This document shows positions 20,485 to 30,263 of a stretch of 64,000 nucleotides of DNA, in pieces. A program made the position numbers and the translations under genes. The stretch is from Hippopus hippopus. Taxonomy: Eukaryota > Mollusca > Bivalvia > Cardiida > Cardiidae. Location of the stretch: assembly GCA_946811185.2 (NCBI GenBank), contig OX328112.1, positions 11,991,215-12,055,214 on the forward strand, read 5' to 3'. The notes beneath the pieces are model-generated. The model saw only the letters and a program-made list of their open reading frames with translations. It was not told the origin of the DNA and did no database searches. The first letter of the stretch is position 1; each line of letters opens with the position of its first letter.

Positions 20485-20745
20485 ACCGTTTCCTTCCTTC
20501 ATTGTCCTACTTTTTTTGACGATCTTGTAGCGATTCCGTGTGCGTCATTAGGTCGCTAACCTTTTTTTTTGTATCATTCCGCTTCCTTCATCGCCAACAT
20601 TTTTGAGGGAACTTGTAGCAATTCCTTGTGCGTTTTTGGTCACTAATCACCTTTTTTTTTTTTTCACTATTCCTCTTCCTTCATTGCCCCACTTTTGGAG
20701 GAACTTGTAGCAATTCCGTATGAGTTATTTGATCGCTAACTGTCG
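20485..20745. repeat. Tandem repeat, three units of about 90 bp
   Basis: TTCCTTCATTG, CTTGTAGC(G/A)ATTCC and a TNGGTCNCTAA box recur at spacing 88 and 92 bp, each unit ending in a poly-T tract. Units are moderately diverged. No relation to the mobile families seen. Confidence 0.85.
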
Positions 20746-20749
20746 GTTA

Positions 20750-21090
20750 AACAGTTTACAATACACAGTAACTTTATATACATCAATTATTCATTGAAAA
20801 TGAAAAGGCTTTCAGTTATTTGAAGTTTCATCGGTGCAGCCGAACCATGGTAGCTTCAAGATCGGTCAAAGGCCTTTGAAGCTCCATTACTATCACAAGC
20901 AACGACATTTTCATTGCTCGATTATCGGACACCGTTACTAAATATAGCACACTGGCGCATCGCCTCTACATCGTACATACGAGTAATAACACAAGGTGTG
21001 CAGCAAAATCTGAGAAAACTTCACCGCTGTGCCCTTTGAAAAAGAATATTTAACCACAAACGAAAAAAAAAAAGAAACGGTCAAGTCAGT
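20750..21090. other. Unassigned sequence
   Basis: No family or gene recognised; contains an A-run at 21064. Confidence 0.4.
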
Positions 21091-21094
21091 CGCT

Positions 21095-21210
21095 TGGAAA
21101 GAAAGTTGTATCAGTCCTGATGTGAGAAAGCCAGGAAACACATGCGTAGTTGCACTGGCCGCCGTTATATGACTTAATCTGTTAAAAGGCGTTAAACTCC
21201 AATACAAACA
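21095..21210 (+). mobile_element. SINE-4, 3' part
   Basis: GCTTGGAAAGAAAGTTGTAT, TGTGAGAAAGCCAGGAAACA, GCACTGGCCGCCGTTATATG and AAAAGGCGTTAAACTCCAAT match the SINE-4 copy near 44.0 kb. The tRNA-like head is absent. Confidence 0.75.
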
Positions 21211-21214
21211 AAAT

Positions 21215-21610
21215 AAAAGCAAACAAAAGGTGTTTGATGTGCATCATGTTGGTCCTAGAAAGTTGAGGAGCGTATGTATTGGTGTAATGGCCGGGTTAGA
21301 TCATGACATGTGTACATGTAGGTAAAATATTGTTGAAATCGACGTTTAACACTAACCATACAAACCACAAACGCAGTAACAACAAAGAGGCTTTTAGTTA
21401 TCAGTACTTTTATCAGTGAGTAATTGCGCGGTATGGAAATACGAACACATTCGTAATCCGAGAGCTTGTTTCGCTACCTCCCAAAAGTATGGTGTACCAT
21501 TTGGGCCATAATTAGCATAATCACTACACCAAAATATCGATTTTTGCAGTATGTTCTTAAATACCGTTTTAATCAATCGTTGAACTGCTACATATTGAAT
21601 AAACTGCTTC
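21215..21610. other. Unassigned sequence
   Basis: No family or gene recognised. Confidence 0.4.
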
Positions 21611-21611
21611 T

Positions 21612-21682
21612 ATGGACAGTGTAGATCAAGATCAGACTGCACAGAAAATGCAGTCTGATCTTGGATCTACACTGTCCACTGC
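21612..21682 (-). mobile_element. MITE B hairpin
   Basis: GGACAGTGTAGATCAAGATC and partner with apex GCACAGAAAATGC. One arm has GATCAAG, the other CTTGGATC, a one-base asymmetry. Confidence 0.85.
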
Positions 21683-21990
21683 TTTGTCAGATATTTTGAC
21701 AAAATCAACTTCATAGGTCCTGAAAAAGGTATTACTTGGTTATTATCCTTGATATCCATTGATACTCCTTGCACTATTTAAGAATGCTCGGGTAAAGATA
21801 TCTTCCTCGAAATCTATCAAATCGGTACTTCGATAGATTTGATTTATTTCAATGGTAATTGGGTGTAAACTTCATTTGTGCAAAAAGCATGCACGGCATA
21901 TTACATATAAATCGCAAGCCAGTTTGTAGCAATCGCAACAGCTCTAAGTTAAGCAACGATGAAAACAAAGAAAATCAACTAAAAGGAACT
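21683..21990. other. Unassigned sequence with small inverted repeat
   Basis: AAATCTATCAAATCGG at 21811 and CGATAGATTTGATTT at 21830 make an imperfect 14-bp inverted repeat; nothing else is recognised. Confidence 0.4.
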
Positions 21991-22180
21991 AGTTTCAATC
22001 TGTTTACCTTGTCAGTCGCTGGTAGAAACATGAATTTTAAAACAAAATAAAAAGTAAATAAGAGATAGGGCAACCTGGCAACTTTTTAGCTAGTCTTAAA
22101 ATTCATTTTTTTCTGCCAGCGACTAACACTTGGACCGACCGTACAATAACAGATGTCATCTTCACAATAATTTACATATT
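21990..22180 (+). mobile_element. Repeat I, left part
   Basis: GTCGCTGGTAGAAACATGAA and TTCATTTTTTTCTGCCAGCG form an inverted repeat of about 28 bp around a GGCAACTTTTTAGC centre, followed by the conserved box ACTAACACTTGGACCGACCG. The same box and the following ATGTCATCTTCACAA recur at 58.98 kb, and a variant at 26.95 kb. Interrupted by MITE A. Confidence 0.7.
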
Positions 22181-22184
22181 TCTA

Positions 22185-22677
22185 ACTCTTTACCACACAG
22201 TCCCAGGTTTTAACTACACTGAGGAAGAAGACTTTTAAAAAAACATTGTGGGAAAAGGGGAAAATGCTAGTAACCAGCATTTTCTTCTTTTCCCACCATG
22301 TATTTCACCCTTTCAAAAAACATGTCATCTTTTGAGCTAAATTCAATTCGTCTTCTGCAAATACTTTCTATTTGGTCGAATCCAATATGGCTTGCATCAC
22401 GCGAAAAGGGGCATTCGGACATTTGCGTAAAGTGTCGTCTCGGATCAGCCTGCGCAGTCCGCACAGGCTAATCCGAGACGGCACTTTACGACTAGATTAG
22501 ATTTTGTTCAAGAGTAGACTTGCGCAAAACAGAAAATTAAATAAAAACGGAAAGTGCCGTTCCGGATTAGCCTGCGCCTACTGCGCAGGCTGATCCGAGA
22601 CGACACTTTACGCAAATGTCCGAAAGCCCCTTTTTGCGTGTTGCAAGCCATATTTTGTCGTTTGGTAAAGAGTTAAA
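22185..22677 (-). mobile_element. MITE A nested in repeat I and hosting MITE E
   Basis: TCTAACTCTTTACCACACAG, GAGGAAGAAGACTTTTAAAA, hairpin (apex GCTAGTAACCAGC), flank TCTGCAAATACTTTCTATTT, then after the inserted element TTTTGTCGTTTGGTAAAGAG TTAA. Joining the two outer parts gives a normal-length A copy. Confidence 0.85.
22388..22650. mobile_element. MITE E: 263 bp, two hairpins in long terminal repeats
   Basis: The ends TGGCTTGCATCACGC and GCGTGTTGCAAGCCA begin inverted repeats that continue inwards (GGACATTTGCGTAAAGTGTC and complement) to about 100 bp each. Each arm contains its own hairpin: GGATCAGCCTGCGC-AGTCC-GCACAGGCTAATCC on the left and GGATTAGCCTGCGC-CTACT-GCGCAGGCTGATCC on the right, with a short A-rich spacer between arms. 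The hairpin apex is the one used by MITE C. Confidence 0.85.
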
Positions 22678-22745
22678 CGGTATGATTTACATTTAAGTGC
22701 ATTTTAACAGCCGCATTGTTTACTTTTGGCCGCCTATGCGCAATA
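22678..22745 (+). mobile_element. Repeat I, right part
   Basis: ATTTAAGTGCATTTTAACAG CCGCATTGTTTACTTTTGGC matches the sequence downstream of the repeat I box at 59.09 kb, so MITE A split one repeat I copy. Confidence 0.7.
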
Positions 22746-23220
22746 ATAATGAGGTAAAAGAAGATGAAAACCAATAACGAAAAGAGGACTTTTATGCTCA
22801 TCCAAATTTTTATCCGTTTGGTACACCATACGAACCTCTGAAATCTATTAGCGATAACCATTAGGCCAATTTCTCAAATATCTGGGAACTACATTTCGGG
22901 CGTAAGGTTACACTTAACAAACACTTACAGTTTACGACCGTACGCAATATACCAAAAGCAGATCAGCAAAATCCGCAATCAAGATATAAAAAAAAAATGT
23001 TTTTACGCCCCCTCCCCCTTTCCCCCATACACACACACAAAAACATAGTGTACAGGGAAAAAACACTTCTATTCTGGTGAAACCTTGAATTTCAGACAAA
23101 AAGTCTTCTTTTCCTTTCAGATCGTTTGAATATCTTGCAATGAAACAGAAGTTGCTACCCAAAAATCAGAAGAACGTTGCCATGCGCTTGTGAGGACTCG
23201 AATACTAGTATTTGAATTTC
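22746..23220. other. Unassigned sequence
   Basis: No family or gene recognised; a C-rich patch lies near 23010-23025. Confidence 0.4.
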
Positions 23221-23224
23221 AAAG

Positions 23225-23670
23225 CTTTGTTTTCTAGAAAGGATATCACCGTAACGGACAGTTTAGACGTTATTGTGCAGTCTGATCTTGATCTACACTG
23301 TTCGCATTGCCAAGACATTTTTGATAAAAAAAAAAACCTTAAAGCTGAATTTGAGCCATGCTCTGTGAAAAGGTAGTTTAGTGCATCTGCAAAAAGTGTC
23401 GACTCATGTCAGCCTGCGCTGATTGCGCAGGCTGACATGAGTCGAATCTTTTTGCTGTTACTTAATTTTCTGCACGTCAAAGGACCTTTTTATCTCATGA
23501 CTTAGTCGCTTTTCGACAAAATGGATCCTTTTGGCAACGATTTGACGAAGATGTATTAAACCCACTTTTCCCCGAGCGCCCAGGAGTTTTGGGGTCTTAT
23601 TCCTAGGCTGAAAAATCTAAAATCTTCGCTTGCTTTATTCAACGCTCTCGGAGTAAAGGGTTAAACCAGT
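23225..23670. mobile_element. MITE B2 hosting MITE C
   Basis: GGACAGTTTAGACG...GTGCAGTCTGATCTTGATCT (left arm partly deleted), CCAAGACATTTTTGATAAA, then after the C element GGGGTCTTATTCCTAGGCTG and AAAGGGTTAA. The order matches the uninterrupted B2 at 46.3 kb. Confidence 0.7.
23352..23576 (+). mobile_element. MITE C nested in B2
   Basis: TTGAGCCATGCTCTGTG, hairpin GACTCATGTCAGCCTGCGCT with matched right arm CTGACATGAGTC, TCAAAGGACC, and right end CCCACTTTTCCCCGAGCG. The outer CTCATG/CATGAG pair is another symmetric arm change. GATCC...ATAAT middle is shortened. Confidence 0.85.
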
Positions 23671-23940
23671 GGTTCATTATATTAAAATTTGAACGTTTGC
23701 AGCATAAAGGGATTTTTTTTAACTGCGAGAATTATGATGTAGTCAATTACTCGCTGTCAATCATGCGCCTGTTAAAAACTCGTAACTTTCTCGTAGTGTG
23801 GAGTGCGGAGTAATTTATGAGCTCTCGGTTGATATAACTTCTGAATGGTGAGGGCATCAGACACACGACGTGAAATATCGTCGGTATTTATGAGGACTGG
23901 AGAGGTATTTTAGAGGTTTTGAAAAAAGGAAACTGGTAGA
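23671..23940. other. Unassigned sequence
   Basis: No family or gene recognised. TATTTATGAGGACTGGAGAGGTATTTTAGAGG at 23887 is echoed at 24062 around the microsatellite, a local duplication. Confidence 0.45.
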
Positions 23941-24013
23941 TGATTGTGATTATGAGAGAGAGACTAAGAGAGAGAAACAGAGAGAGAGAGAGAGTGAGAG
24001 ATAGAGAGAGACA

Positions 24014-24050
<37 letters not shown>

Positions 24051-24225
24051 TGTGTGTGTGTGTATTTATGAGTACTTGAGAAGGATTTTAGAGGTTTGAA
24101 AAAATAAAAACCGGCGAATGATTGGGGATTATGAGAGACAGAGAGGGAGAGAGAGAGATATGGTCGAAGAAGAAGAACAACAACAACAACAAGAAAAAGA
24201 AGAAGAAAAAGAAAAAAGTGAAAAT
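23940..24225. repeat. GA, GT, CAA and GAA microsatellites
   Basis: (GA)n to (GT)n at 23952-24063, then a duplicated flank (GATTATGAGAGA, TTTTAGAGGTTTGAAAA) and GA, CAA and GAA tracts to 24222. Confidence 0.9.
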
Positions 24226-24279
24226 CTTAAATCTATTTTTTACACGTCTGTTGTGAACCAAGTTATTCGGCTTATATCA

Positions 24280-24496
24280 AACCTTCTCCTGCTAAAGAAG
24301 TAAAACGAAACATTTAAGCCGATAGAAAAATCCTGGAATTATGCTTTTTCTACGATATTTTTTTTAGGGGGGGGGGGGATATGTCCTTATCGGGCAGTGT
24401 AGATCAAAGATCAGACTACACGTTCCGTGCAGTCTGATCTTGATCTACACTGTCCGGCAAAGGTCAGTGAATAGCGTTTAGTGGCCTAAGGGTTAA
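24280..24496 (+). mobile_element. MITE B, near full length
   Basis: Left CTCCTGCTAAAGAAGTAAAA, CATTTAAGCCGATAGAAAAA, a run of G at 24366-24378, ATGTCCTTATCGGGCAGTGT, apex ACACGTTCCGTGC and right end GTGGCCTAAGGGTTAA. The G run sits at the place where several B copies have one. Confidence 0.85.
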
Positions 24497-24574
24497 AATA
24501 ATGGAAGCTTACGCTTTACAAATAATATGCAATTGCATTTTGTGCTATTTTCTGTTTGCCCTATTGAAAAAAAA

Positions 24575-24806
24575 AATTTGAGCCACACTCCGGCGAAAGG
24601 GGATTAAATGCATCTTCGTGATGCATGCTACCAAGCAAGCCATAACATGTATAATTATGGATCCATAAAATCCAACCTGTCTAATAATCTGCTGAATCAT
24701 GAGGTAGAATGGTCTTTTGACAGGCAGAAAATTGACCGATAGCTAAAAGTTTCGACACAATATTCTTTGCAAACACATTAAACCCATTTCAAAGAGCGTG
24801 ACCTAT
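24575..24806 (-). mobile_element. MITE C, hairpin lost
   Basis: TTGAGCCACACTCCGGCGAA, ATGCATCTTCGTGATGCATG, TAATTATGGATCCATAAAAT, GAGGTAGAATGGTCTTTTGA; the hairpin is reduced to GTTTCGACACAATATTCTTT. Right end AGAGCGTGACCTAT. Confidence 0.8.
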
Positions 24807-24811
24807 AAATA

Positions 24812-25092
24812 AGAGCCATGCTCTGACAAAAGGGGGCTTAATGTCTCTCAGTGATGCATGATACCAAGCAAAATGATACCAAGCAAACCACAACATGATT
24901 ATGGATCCATAAGTCCATTCTGTCTGATAACCAACTTAATTACGAGGTAGAATGGTCTTTTGAAGAGCAGAAAAATTGACCCGAAAACATAAAGTTTCGG
25001 CCCAGGTCAGCCTGTGCAAAGTGCGCAGGCTGACATGAATCGATACTTTTTGCAAGTGCATTAAGCCCCCTTTCACAAAGCACGGCTTATAA
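24812..25092 (-). mobile_element. MITE C, full length
   Basis: AGAGCCATGCTCTGACAAAA to CAAAGCACGGCTTAT, 6 bp after the preceding C copy and in the same orientation. Contains a local duplication of ATGATACCAAGCAAA. Hairpin apex CCTGTGCAAAGTGCGCAGG. Confidence 0.9.
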
Positions 25093-25261
25093 TTGTGTGA
25101 GTATGGTACGATAAGCATTTTTCGGCTGCTAATTTGACGCGAATAACCTCAGGGTATCGCGATAAGGTTTCTGCGATAGATGTTTGAAAAATTCTGACAC
25201 ACAACCTGACTGGTCTTATGTTGTGTTGAGAAAATATGCCATGTCAAAGTTAGACTGTACA

Positions 25262-25487
25262 ATTACCCTTTACCAAACTATCCTATTAATGGTCCTGACG
25301 AAGAAGGCTTTTGAATACATCGTGGAAAAAGGAGAAAATGCTGGTGACTAGCATTTTCTTGTTTTCCCGCAATGTTTTCAATATTTTGAAAGACGAATTC
25401 AATTATTCTATTCCACATCTTATTTGTCGTCAGCAAACGCTTTCAGTCGGAAAATTTTTTAAAAAATCTGTCGTCTAGAAGGATGTG
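25262..25487 (-). mobile_element. MITE A, full length
   Basis: ATTACCCTTTACCAAACTAT, GACGAAGAAGGCTTTTGAAT, hairpin with apex GCTGGTGACTAGC, flank ATTTGTCGTCAGCAAACGCT, end TCTGTCGTCTAGAAGGATG (right terminus mutated). Confidence 0.85.
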
Positions 25488-25574
25488 AGAGAGAAAATTC
25501 AAAGTGCTGACAGTAAAGACAGCGACAACTATTCCCAACAACAACAACAATAACAAAGTGGGATGTTAGCACAA

Positions 25575-25973
25575 CCTTTCCCAACAGCGTTTTAAAAAGC
25601 CCTTTTCCTTGGGATCGTTAAAACTCAGGGTTAGCCGAGCCCCGGTACCGCAGTACAGGACCCAAAAAACAAGTGGTCGCTGGTTCGGCCATTTTTTTTC
25701 CGCGGATTGATGATGGTCATTGCGACAGGATTCATTCCTCTCTCACAGCTGATCATTGTTTCGACGATGGTTATGTGAGAAAGCAGCCAGTGGTTTGGAA
25801 AGAATATTGTGCGGAGTACTGGTAAAAGAAAAGCATGGCCGTCGCGATATAACTGAAATAATGTTGAAAACGGCGTTAAATATCATACAATCAATCAATC
25901 AAAACTCGGGGTTGTTTGGTAAATATTCAAATTTGGACAAGTCTAAAATTTTGTCATCCCACTAATAGTTAAT
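25575..25973 (+). mobile_element. MITE A fragments hosting SINE-2
   Basis: Right hairpin arm CTTTCCCAACAGCGTTTTAA, GGGATCGTTAAAACTCAGGG, the SINE, then ACTCGGGGTTGTTTGGTAAA. This is directly joined to an opposite-strand A end (AATTTGGACAAGTCTAAAAT TTTGTC). Confidence 0.8.
25634..25900 (+). mobile_element. SINE-2, head-deleted, with target duplication
   Basis: GCCGAGCCCCGGTACCGCAG begins the head, but the A-box region is shortened; body ATGATGGTCATTGCGACAGG and AGCAGCCAGTGGTTTGGAAA; tail ATGTTGAAAACGGCGTTAAA plus CAAT units. AAAACTCAGGGTTA (25620-25633) and AAAACTCGGGGTTG (25901-25914) are the flanking duplication, 12 of 14 identical. Confidence 0.9.
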
Positions 25974-25979
25974 GCAATT

Positions 25980-26370
25980 AAGGTTTGATGAAAGTGACTT
26001 CTAATACTGTGCTTTTGGCTTAATTTCATACTTCCCCAACTTTTAATAAATTATTTAGATTTTTTGTTTATAAACATCATACCAAAGTAGCTGTAATACA
26101 TTCATTTTCTGAAACACAAGTTCAAATGTATTTCAGCCACGTGACTATATATCACTCACGTGACTATAAATCATTCACGTGATCATAAATCATTCGGTGC
26201 ACTTCTGAACTTTTCCCACCCTTCCTATCTTATAAGAGACGCATCTTGACCGTTTAATCGGCTTTTTTCCCGGCAGACTAGAATAATTCTAGGAAAATAA
26301 TGAGGGGTTTAAGGGTAAAAGGTGATATCTGCATTTCAGTAAATGGGGCAGATATTTACTTCTTGCTTTC
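25980..26370. other. Unassigned sequence containing the E-box triplet
   Basis: No mobile family or frame recognised; see the separate E-box entry. Confidence 0.4.
26138..26181. promoter_or_regulatory. Three CACGTG E-boxes at 19-bp spacing
   Basis: CACGTG starts at 26138, 26157 and 26176, each within a CACGTGA-C/T-YATAWATCA-type unit, so this is a small tandem repeat of 19 bp whose perfect palindrome is kept in all three units. CACGTG is the core site of bHLH-zip factors such as USF, MYC/MAX and TFE families. Whether it regulates anything cannot be told here; no nearby gene is seen. Confidence 0.4.
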
Positions 26371-26376
26371 AATCAT

Positions 26377-26603
26377 TTAACTCTTTACAACAAGACAAAA
26401 TTTTAAAATTTTCCAAATTCAAAGTATTTACAGACGACATGTTAAATGTGTCTCAAATGAAGGAATCTGTCTTTCAAAAAATGGTAGAAAACATTGTGGG
26501 GAAAGAAGAAAATGCTGGTTCCCAGCATTTTCTCCTTTTCCCACGATGTTTTCAAAAGCCATTTTCATGGGAATATAAAATACAGGATTTGGTAAACGAT
26601 TAA
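26377..26603 (+). mobile_element. MITE A, full length
   Basis: TTTAACTCTTTACAACAAGA, GACGACATGTTAAATGTGTC, hairpin around AATGCTGGTTCCCAGCATT, right end GGATTTGGTAAACGATTAA. Confidence 0.9.
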
Positions 26604-26779
26604 TATAGTCAACAAAATATAAATCAATGAAATACCAAGACGGCCATAAATGGAAGATTCAACTGCCTCTTTTATTGATAGAAGTAATAATCGTGATCGA
26701 ATTCTGTCCCATCTTGAATCTACACTGTTAGACATGAAAGTATGTGGAATACTCTGACCATAAAACTTATCTAAAAGCC

Positions 26780-27000
26780 CATTAACGGCCAAAAGTAAAC
26801 AGTGCTGGAGTTGAGATGCATCAAAATTTAAACCACACCATTCAAAAGTATAGAAATTATTGTGAATTATCGCTAGTAGAAAAAAATTTAAAGTAGGTAA
26901 AAAGTTGCCCAGTTGCTTTATCTATTGTTTACTTTCACCTGATTTCAAAATTCATTTTTCTGCCAGCAACCAAAACGTGGACCGGCTGCTCTGAGCCTTA
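26780..27000 (-). mobile_element. Repeat I, diverged
   Basis: ACGGCCAAAAGTAAACAGTG is the reverse of the repeat I right segment; further on TTTACTTTCACCTGATTTCA, AAATTCATTTTTCTGCCAGC and ACGTGGACCGGC are repeat I motifs in + order, so two pieces of opposite orientation are joined. Confidence 0.5.
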
Positions 27001-27745
27001 ATACTGAAATGTTTTTCTCGATTTATACACGGAAAGTCGAAAAAAGATCTAAATGGGGTAAAAGTTGAATAGACAATCATTGTCAGCATTGTTGAATCCT
27101 CTGACGAAATTCGTGCAGATTTTTGTCGAAAAAGAACAATTATCATCAGGATTTTTTATCAGTAGACGGTCGTTGCAAACTTTTTTTTTACAAGTTTTTG
27201 AGAAAAGGTATATTCATTACGAGTATTTTTTCCATCTACCGAAATATTTTTCCTGATCAAAATTTCTTTTACCTCGAACTTTTCGTCTTTCCATTTATAC
27301 ATGTATCTTCGAATTCGGACGTGTCTATTATTCGGATATCACCACAGAATGAGTAGGGCGTGTTGTTATATTTGTTTACTCTGATTAAGAATAATGAATA
27401 TATTCTTTTACTCTCGCTTTTTCGAGACCAGCCTGGGTTTTATCAGCAAAAGGTTTAATAAATGCATTTTTACAGTCGAGTCTAGCCTAAAATCACCAAT
27501 TACTGTCAAAACAGAAGCAATCCAAATTGATAAGAAACTCGTGTTTATACCTCATTAGCAGAAAATTCAAATATCGGTAATTTTCGGCAAAGATCGTGAA
27601 ATGATACGGAAGTGAATGACCACACGTGAGATTCCATAGTGAATTAAGATAAACGGGCGTTATTTATGTACAATGTTTATATTACTTATGAATAACATTT
27701 TTCTTTCTGGAATGAAGTGGCTCATTCAGAAAATTGTTTAGGATA
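27000..27745. other. Unassigned AT-rich sequence
   Basis: About 745 bp without recognised repeats. Two overlapping short frames here have no recognisable domain and no splice context, so I do not call a gene. Confidence 0.4.
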
Positions 27746-27749
27746 AACT

Positions 27750-27995
27750 TTCCTATCCCAGACGTCAAAATTTTTCACCGGTCCACATTAAAAATATTTG
27801 AAAATGATAAAAGTAAGTGTTGTTCAAATGTTGAAATTCACCTTCCTTAGGGAAGAAAACAATGTGGAAAAAGAAGAAAATGCTGGTGACCAGCATTTTC
27901 TTCTTTTCCAACAATGTTTTCAAAAGTTTTCTTCCTCAGGGTCGTAAAAATACGGGACGGTTTGGTAAAAGATTAATAAGAGATTAATCTTCGGC
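27750..27995 (+). mobile_element. MITE A, full length, compensated hairpin
   Basis: Arms read GGAAAAAGAAGAAAATGC and GCATTTTCTTCTTTTCC: the usual GGAG/CTCC is changed on both sides to GAAG/CTTC. Apex TGGTGACCA is also symmetric. Right end CGGTTTGGTAAAAGATTAA; left end worn. Confidence 0.85.
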
Positions 27996-28047
27996 ATTTT
28001 GTAAACAAACACAAATCGTTTTCCCCCGCACGTTCATCCCGGCTTTG

Positions 28048-28268
28048 AATGATTGATTGAATGGTGTTTTACGCCGCTTTAATCATTATTTCAGTCATAT
28101 CACGGCAGCAACTAACATATATGTGTTTTTATGGGTTTCATTTGCACAGGGCTTGGGCTCTGAAGCGTCTAGCCCACAGAACTCCTACGAAAAACCCAAC
28201 GCTTCCAGTGAAGCTCGAATCAGGGGCATCCAACGAGTCCTATACTTTACCATTGAGCCCTGTAGAAT
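28048..28268 (-). mobile_element. SINE-3, full length
   Basis: Tail GATTGATTGAATGGTGTTTT ACGCCG, body GGGCTCTGAAGCGTCTAGCC, head AAGCTCGAATCAGGGGCATC and TTACCATTGAGCCCTG. Minus-strand A box is weak. No clear flanking duplication. Confidence 0.8.
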
Positions 28269-28419
28269 CCATGAGGACGGTCTCGAAAGCAAATTTGTGC
28301 TGAGTTACTACCTCTGCATGTTACAAACTGGTTTTCGAGTTTGGCCCAATATCTGAGAGGTAAAGTTGGAGATCATTACAAAAATATTATTCCTAAAACA
28401 AAGTAGATAACAGTGCAAG

Positions 28420-28470
28420 GGAATGTTATTGTTGTTGCTGCTGCTGCTATTGTTGTTGTTGTTGTTTTTT
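28420..28470. repeat. (TTG)/(CTG) trinucleotide repeat
   Basis: TTGTTGTTGCTGCTGCTG... tract at the edge of a worn MITE A. Confidence 0.9.
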
Positions 28471-28484
28471 CCAGGCAATTAACC

Positions 28485-28710
28485 CCTTGTTCACCCTTCA
28501 CCAAACCAAGCTCCAATTTCAATGACCCTAGTGAAGAAGGCTTTAGAAAACTTTGTTGGGAAAGGTAACATGATTTTGGGAAAGGAGAAATGCTAATGAT
28601 CAGCATTATCTCCCTCCTCTACAATAATTATTCTCTACACATTTCAAAGATAAATTCCACGATTTGCACAACAATTGATTTGCTGAAATGCTTGCAATTT
28701 GGATGGATGG
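28485..28710 (-). mobile_element. MITE A with partial arm duplication
   Basis: TTCACCCTTCACCAAACCAA, ATGACCCTAGTGAAGAAGGC, then two left-arm pieces in a row (TTTGTTGGGAAAGG and ATTTTGGGAAAGGAGAAATG), apex TAATGATCAGCA, and flank TGATTTGCTGAAATGCTTGC. Confidence 0.75.
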
Positions 28711-28724
28711 AGAAATTTGTCTGC

Positions 28725-29110
28725 TGAGACAATGCAGATTACAGTTCAAGAAAAAAAACAACATTTTTCCTTCAGGCAATTAATCCCCTTGTTAATCTTG
28801 CACGTGTTAGGATTACGTCACGTTTGTTGGCAGTTAAGTCAGTGTTATCTATGGTGAAAGGGATATTGTTATCATTGGGTTTTTGCATCATGTCAGACCG
28901 GTTGTATGAATCTCGTATTTCTGAGCAACTGAGGTTATGCACGTTTCCCGGCCTGTTATCCTATCTTTGGAGTTCTGGTTGTATTTGGCTGAAAGTGTAG
29001 GCAAAGATCAGACAGCCTTGTTGTATACATTCTCTGTCTTTCTCATTACAGTTTAAGACTATTATTTCCATTTACTGTTAAGAAATTTAACGGTTACATC
29101 ATAAATTTTA
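28725..29110. other. Unassigned sequence
   Basis: No family or gene recognised. Confidence 0.4.
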
Positions 29111-29113
29111 TTA

Positions 29114-29114
<1 letters not shown>

Positions 29115-29162
<48 letters not shown>
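29115..29162. repeat. (GT)n microsatellite
   Basis: About 23 GT units directly abutting the left terminus of a MITE C. Confidence 0.95.
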
Positions 29163-29163
<1 letters not shown>

Positions 29164-29402
29164 CAATGGTCTGTGAAAAAGGGAGGTCAGTGCATGTACA
29201 AAATGTATCAACCCAGGTCAGCCTGCGCAGTCCGCGCAGGCTAACCCGGGTCAATACTTTTTGCTGTTACTAAATTTTCTACTTGCCAAAAGACCATTCT
29301 ACCTCATGATTCAGTCGGTTGTTAGACAAAATGAGTTTTATTTCAGCCATAACTATAATTATGATGACTTGCTTTGCATATTGCATCACGGGGATCAATA
29401 AT
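29158..29402 (+). mobile_element. MITE C
   Basis: TGTGAGCAATGGTCTGTGAA, hairpin CCCAGGTCAGCCTGCGCAGT with right arm CTAACCCGGG, TGCCAAAAGACCATTCTACC, GATGACTTGCTTTGCATA. Right terminus decayed (CACGGGGATCAATAA). Confidence 0.85.
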
Positions 29403-29785
29403 TTATGGGTTTGTCTGTCTGTTTCCCATTATTACGTGTTAACTTTTTTCCGTGTATGAAAAAAAACAAACGTTTTCTCTTTTTTCTGCTTTTCTACATT
29501 CTATCCTACCCTCTTTCATGCTTGCCATATCGCAATTCTTCCCTACTTTGGATCCTTTGCATCTTTTCATAATGTCTCTCTCGGAGTCCTCTCTCTCTCG
29601 TCACGCGATACACCAATACACACCAGTACAATGACCAAAGAAACTCAATACCGCCATCTACTAAACAACATGTAATAAGATATGCGGAGTTATGTCCCTT
29701 TTTCAAACCACTAAAACGTAAACAAGAGTAACTCGGAATAAAAGCTCACTGCTAGTTTAAGTTTTCTGTCAATTCATCCATCCAT
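29402..29785. other. Unassigned sequence
   Basis: No family or gene recognised. Confidence 0.4.
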
Positions 29786-29787
29786 CC

Positions 29788-29856
29788 ATTCTGCCCAGGC
29801 TGAGATGGGTCGATACTTAATGCAATTGCATTTAAGCTCCTTTTCACAGAGCACGT
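29788..29856 (-). mobile_element. MITE C end fragment
   Basis: CTGCCCAGGCTGAGATGGGT CGATACTT then TAAGCTCCTTTTCACAGAGC: one hairpin arm and the adjoining terminus. Confidence 0.7.
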
Positions 29857-29932
29857 CTCGACCTCTTCCGATGGCCAAAAATATATTTCACCAAAACTCA
29901 GCAAGATTTTAATCTTATAGGCTGCACTAAAC

Positions 29933-30046
29933 AAGCGGACGGTATAGATCCAAGCCTATGCCGCTGAAATGGATATAGAAAACAGACATTAAGTTGTATG
30001 TGTGTGTGTGTGTGTGTGGGGGGGGGGGGGAAAGGGGGAGGGGGGT
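29933..30046. repeat. MITE B remnant, then (GT)n and G-rich tract
   Basis: AAGCGGACGGTATAGATCCA is one B arm; (GT)n at 29997-30017 runs into G and GGGGGAAAGGGG blocks. Confidence 0.7.
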
Positions 30047-30263
30047 CTGAAGACATACATTGATTCTTGTATTGCCGAGTGTAAAAATTTAAGTAAAACA
30101 TAGCTTCAAAAATCGACATGACATAACACGTGTTATGTTAAAAGATAAAAAGTACATGTACTCTAAATCTCCAAGTCAACCTCGCAGTCCAATTCTCAGT
30201 GCATTTAAGCACGACTTCAGTTGTTTTTCATAGATAGTGTAGGTTTTGATCACACTACCTTTA

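Noticed and set aside
27065..27356. Two overlapping frames of 63 and 77 codons as exons
   Set aside because: No domain, no convincing splice sites, and AT-rich composition makes such frames expected by chance.
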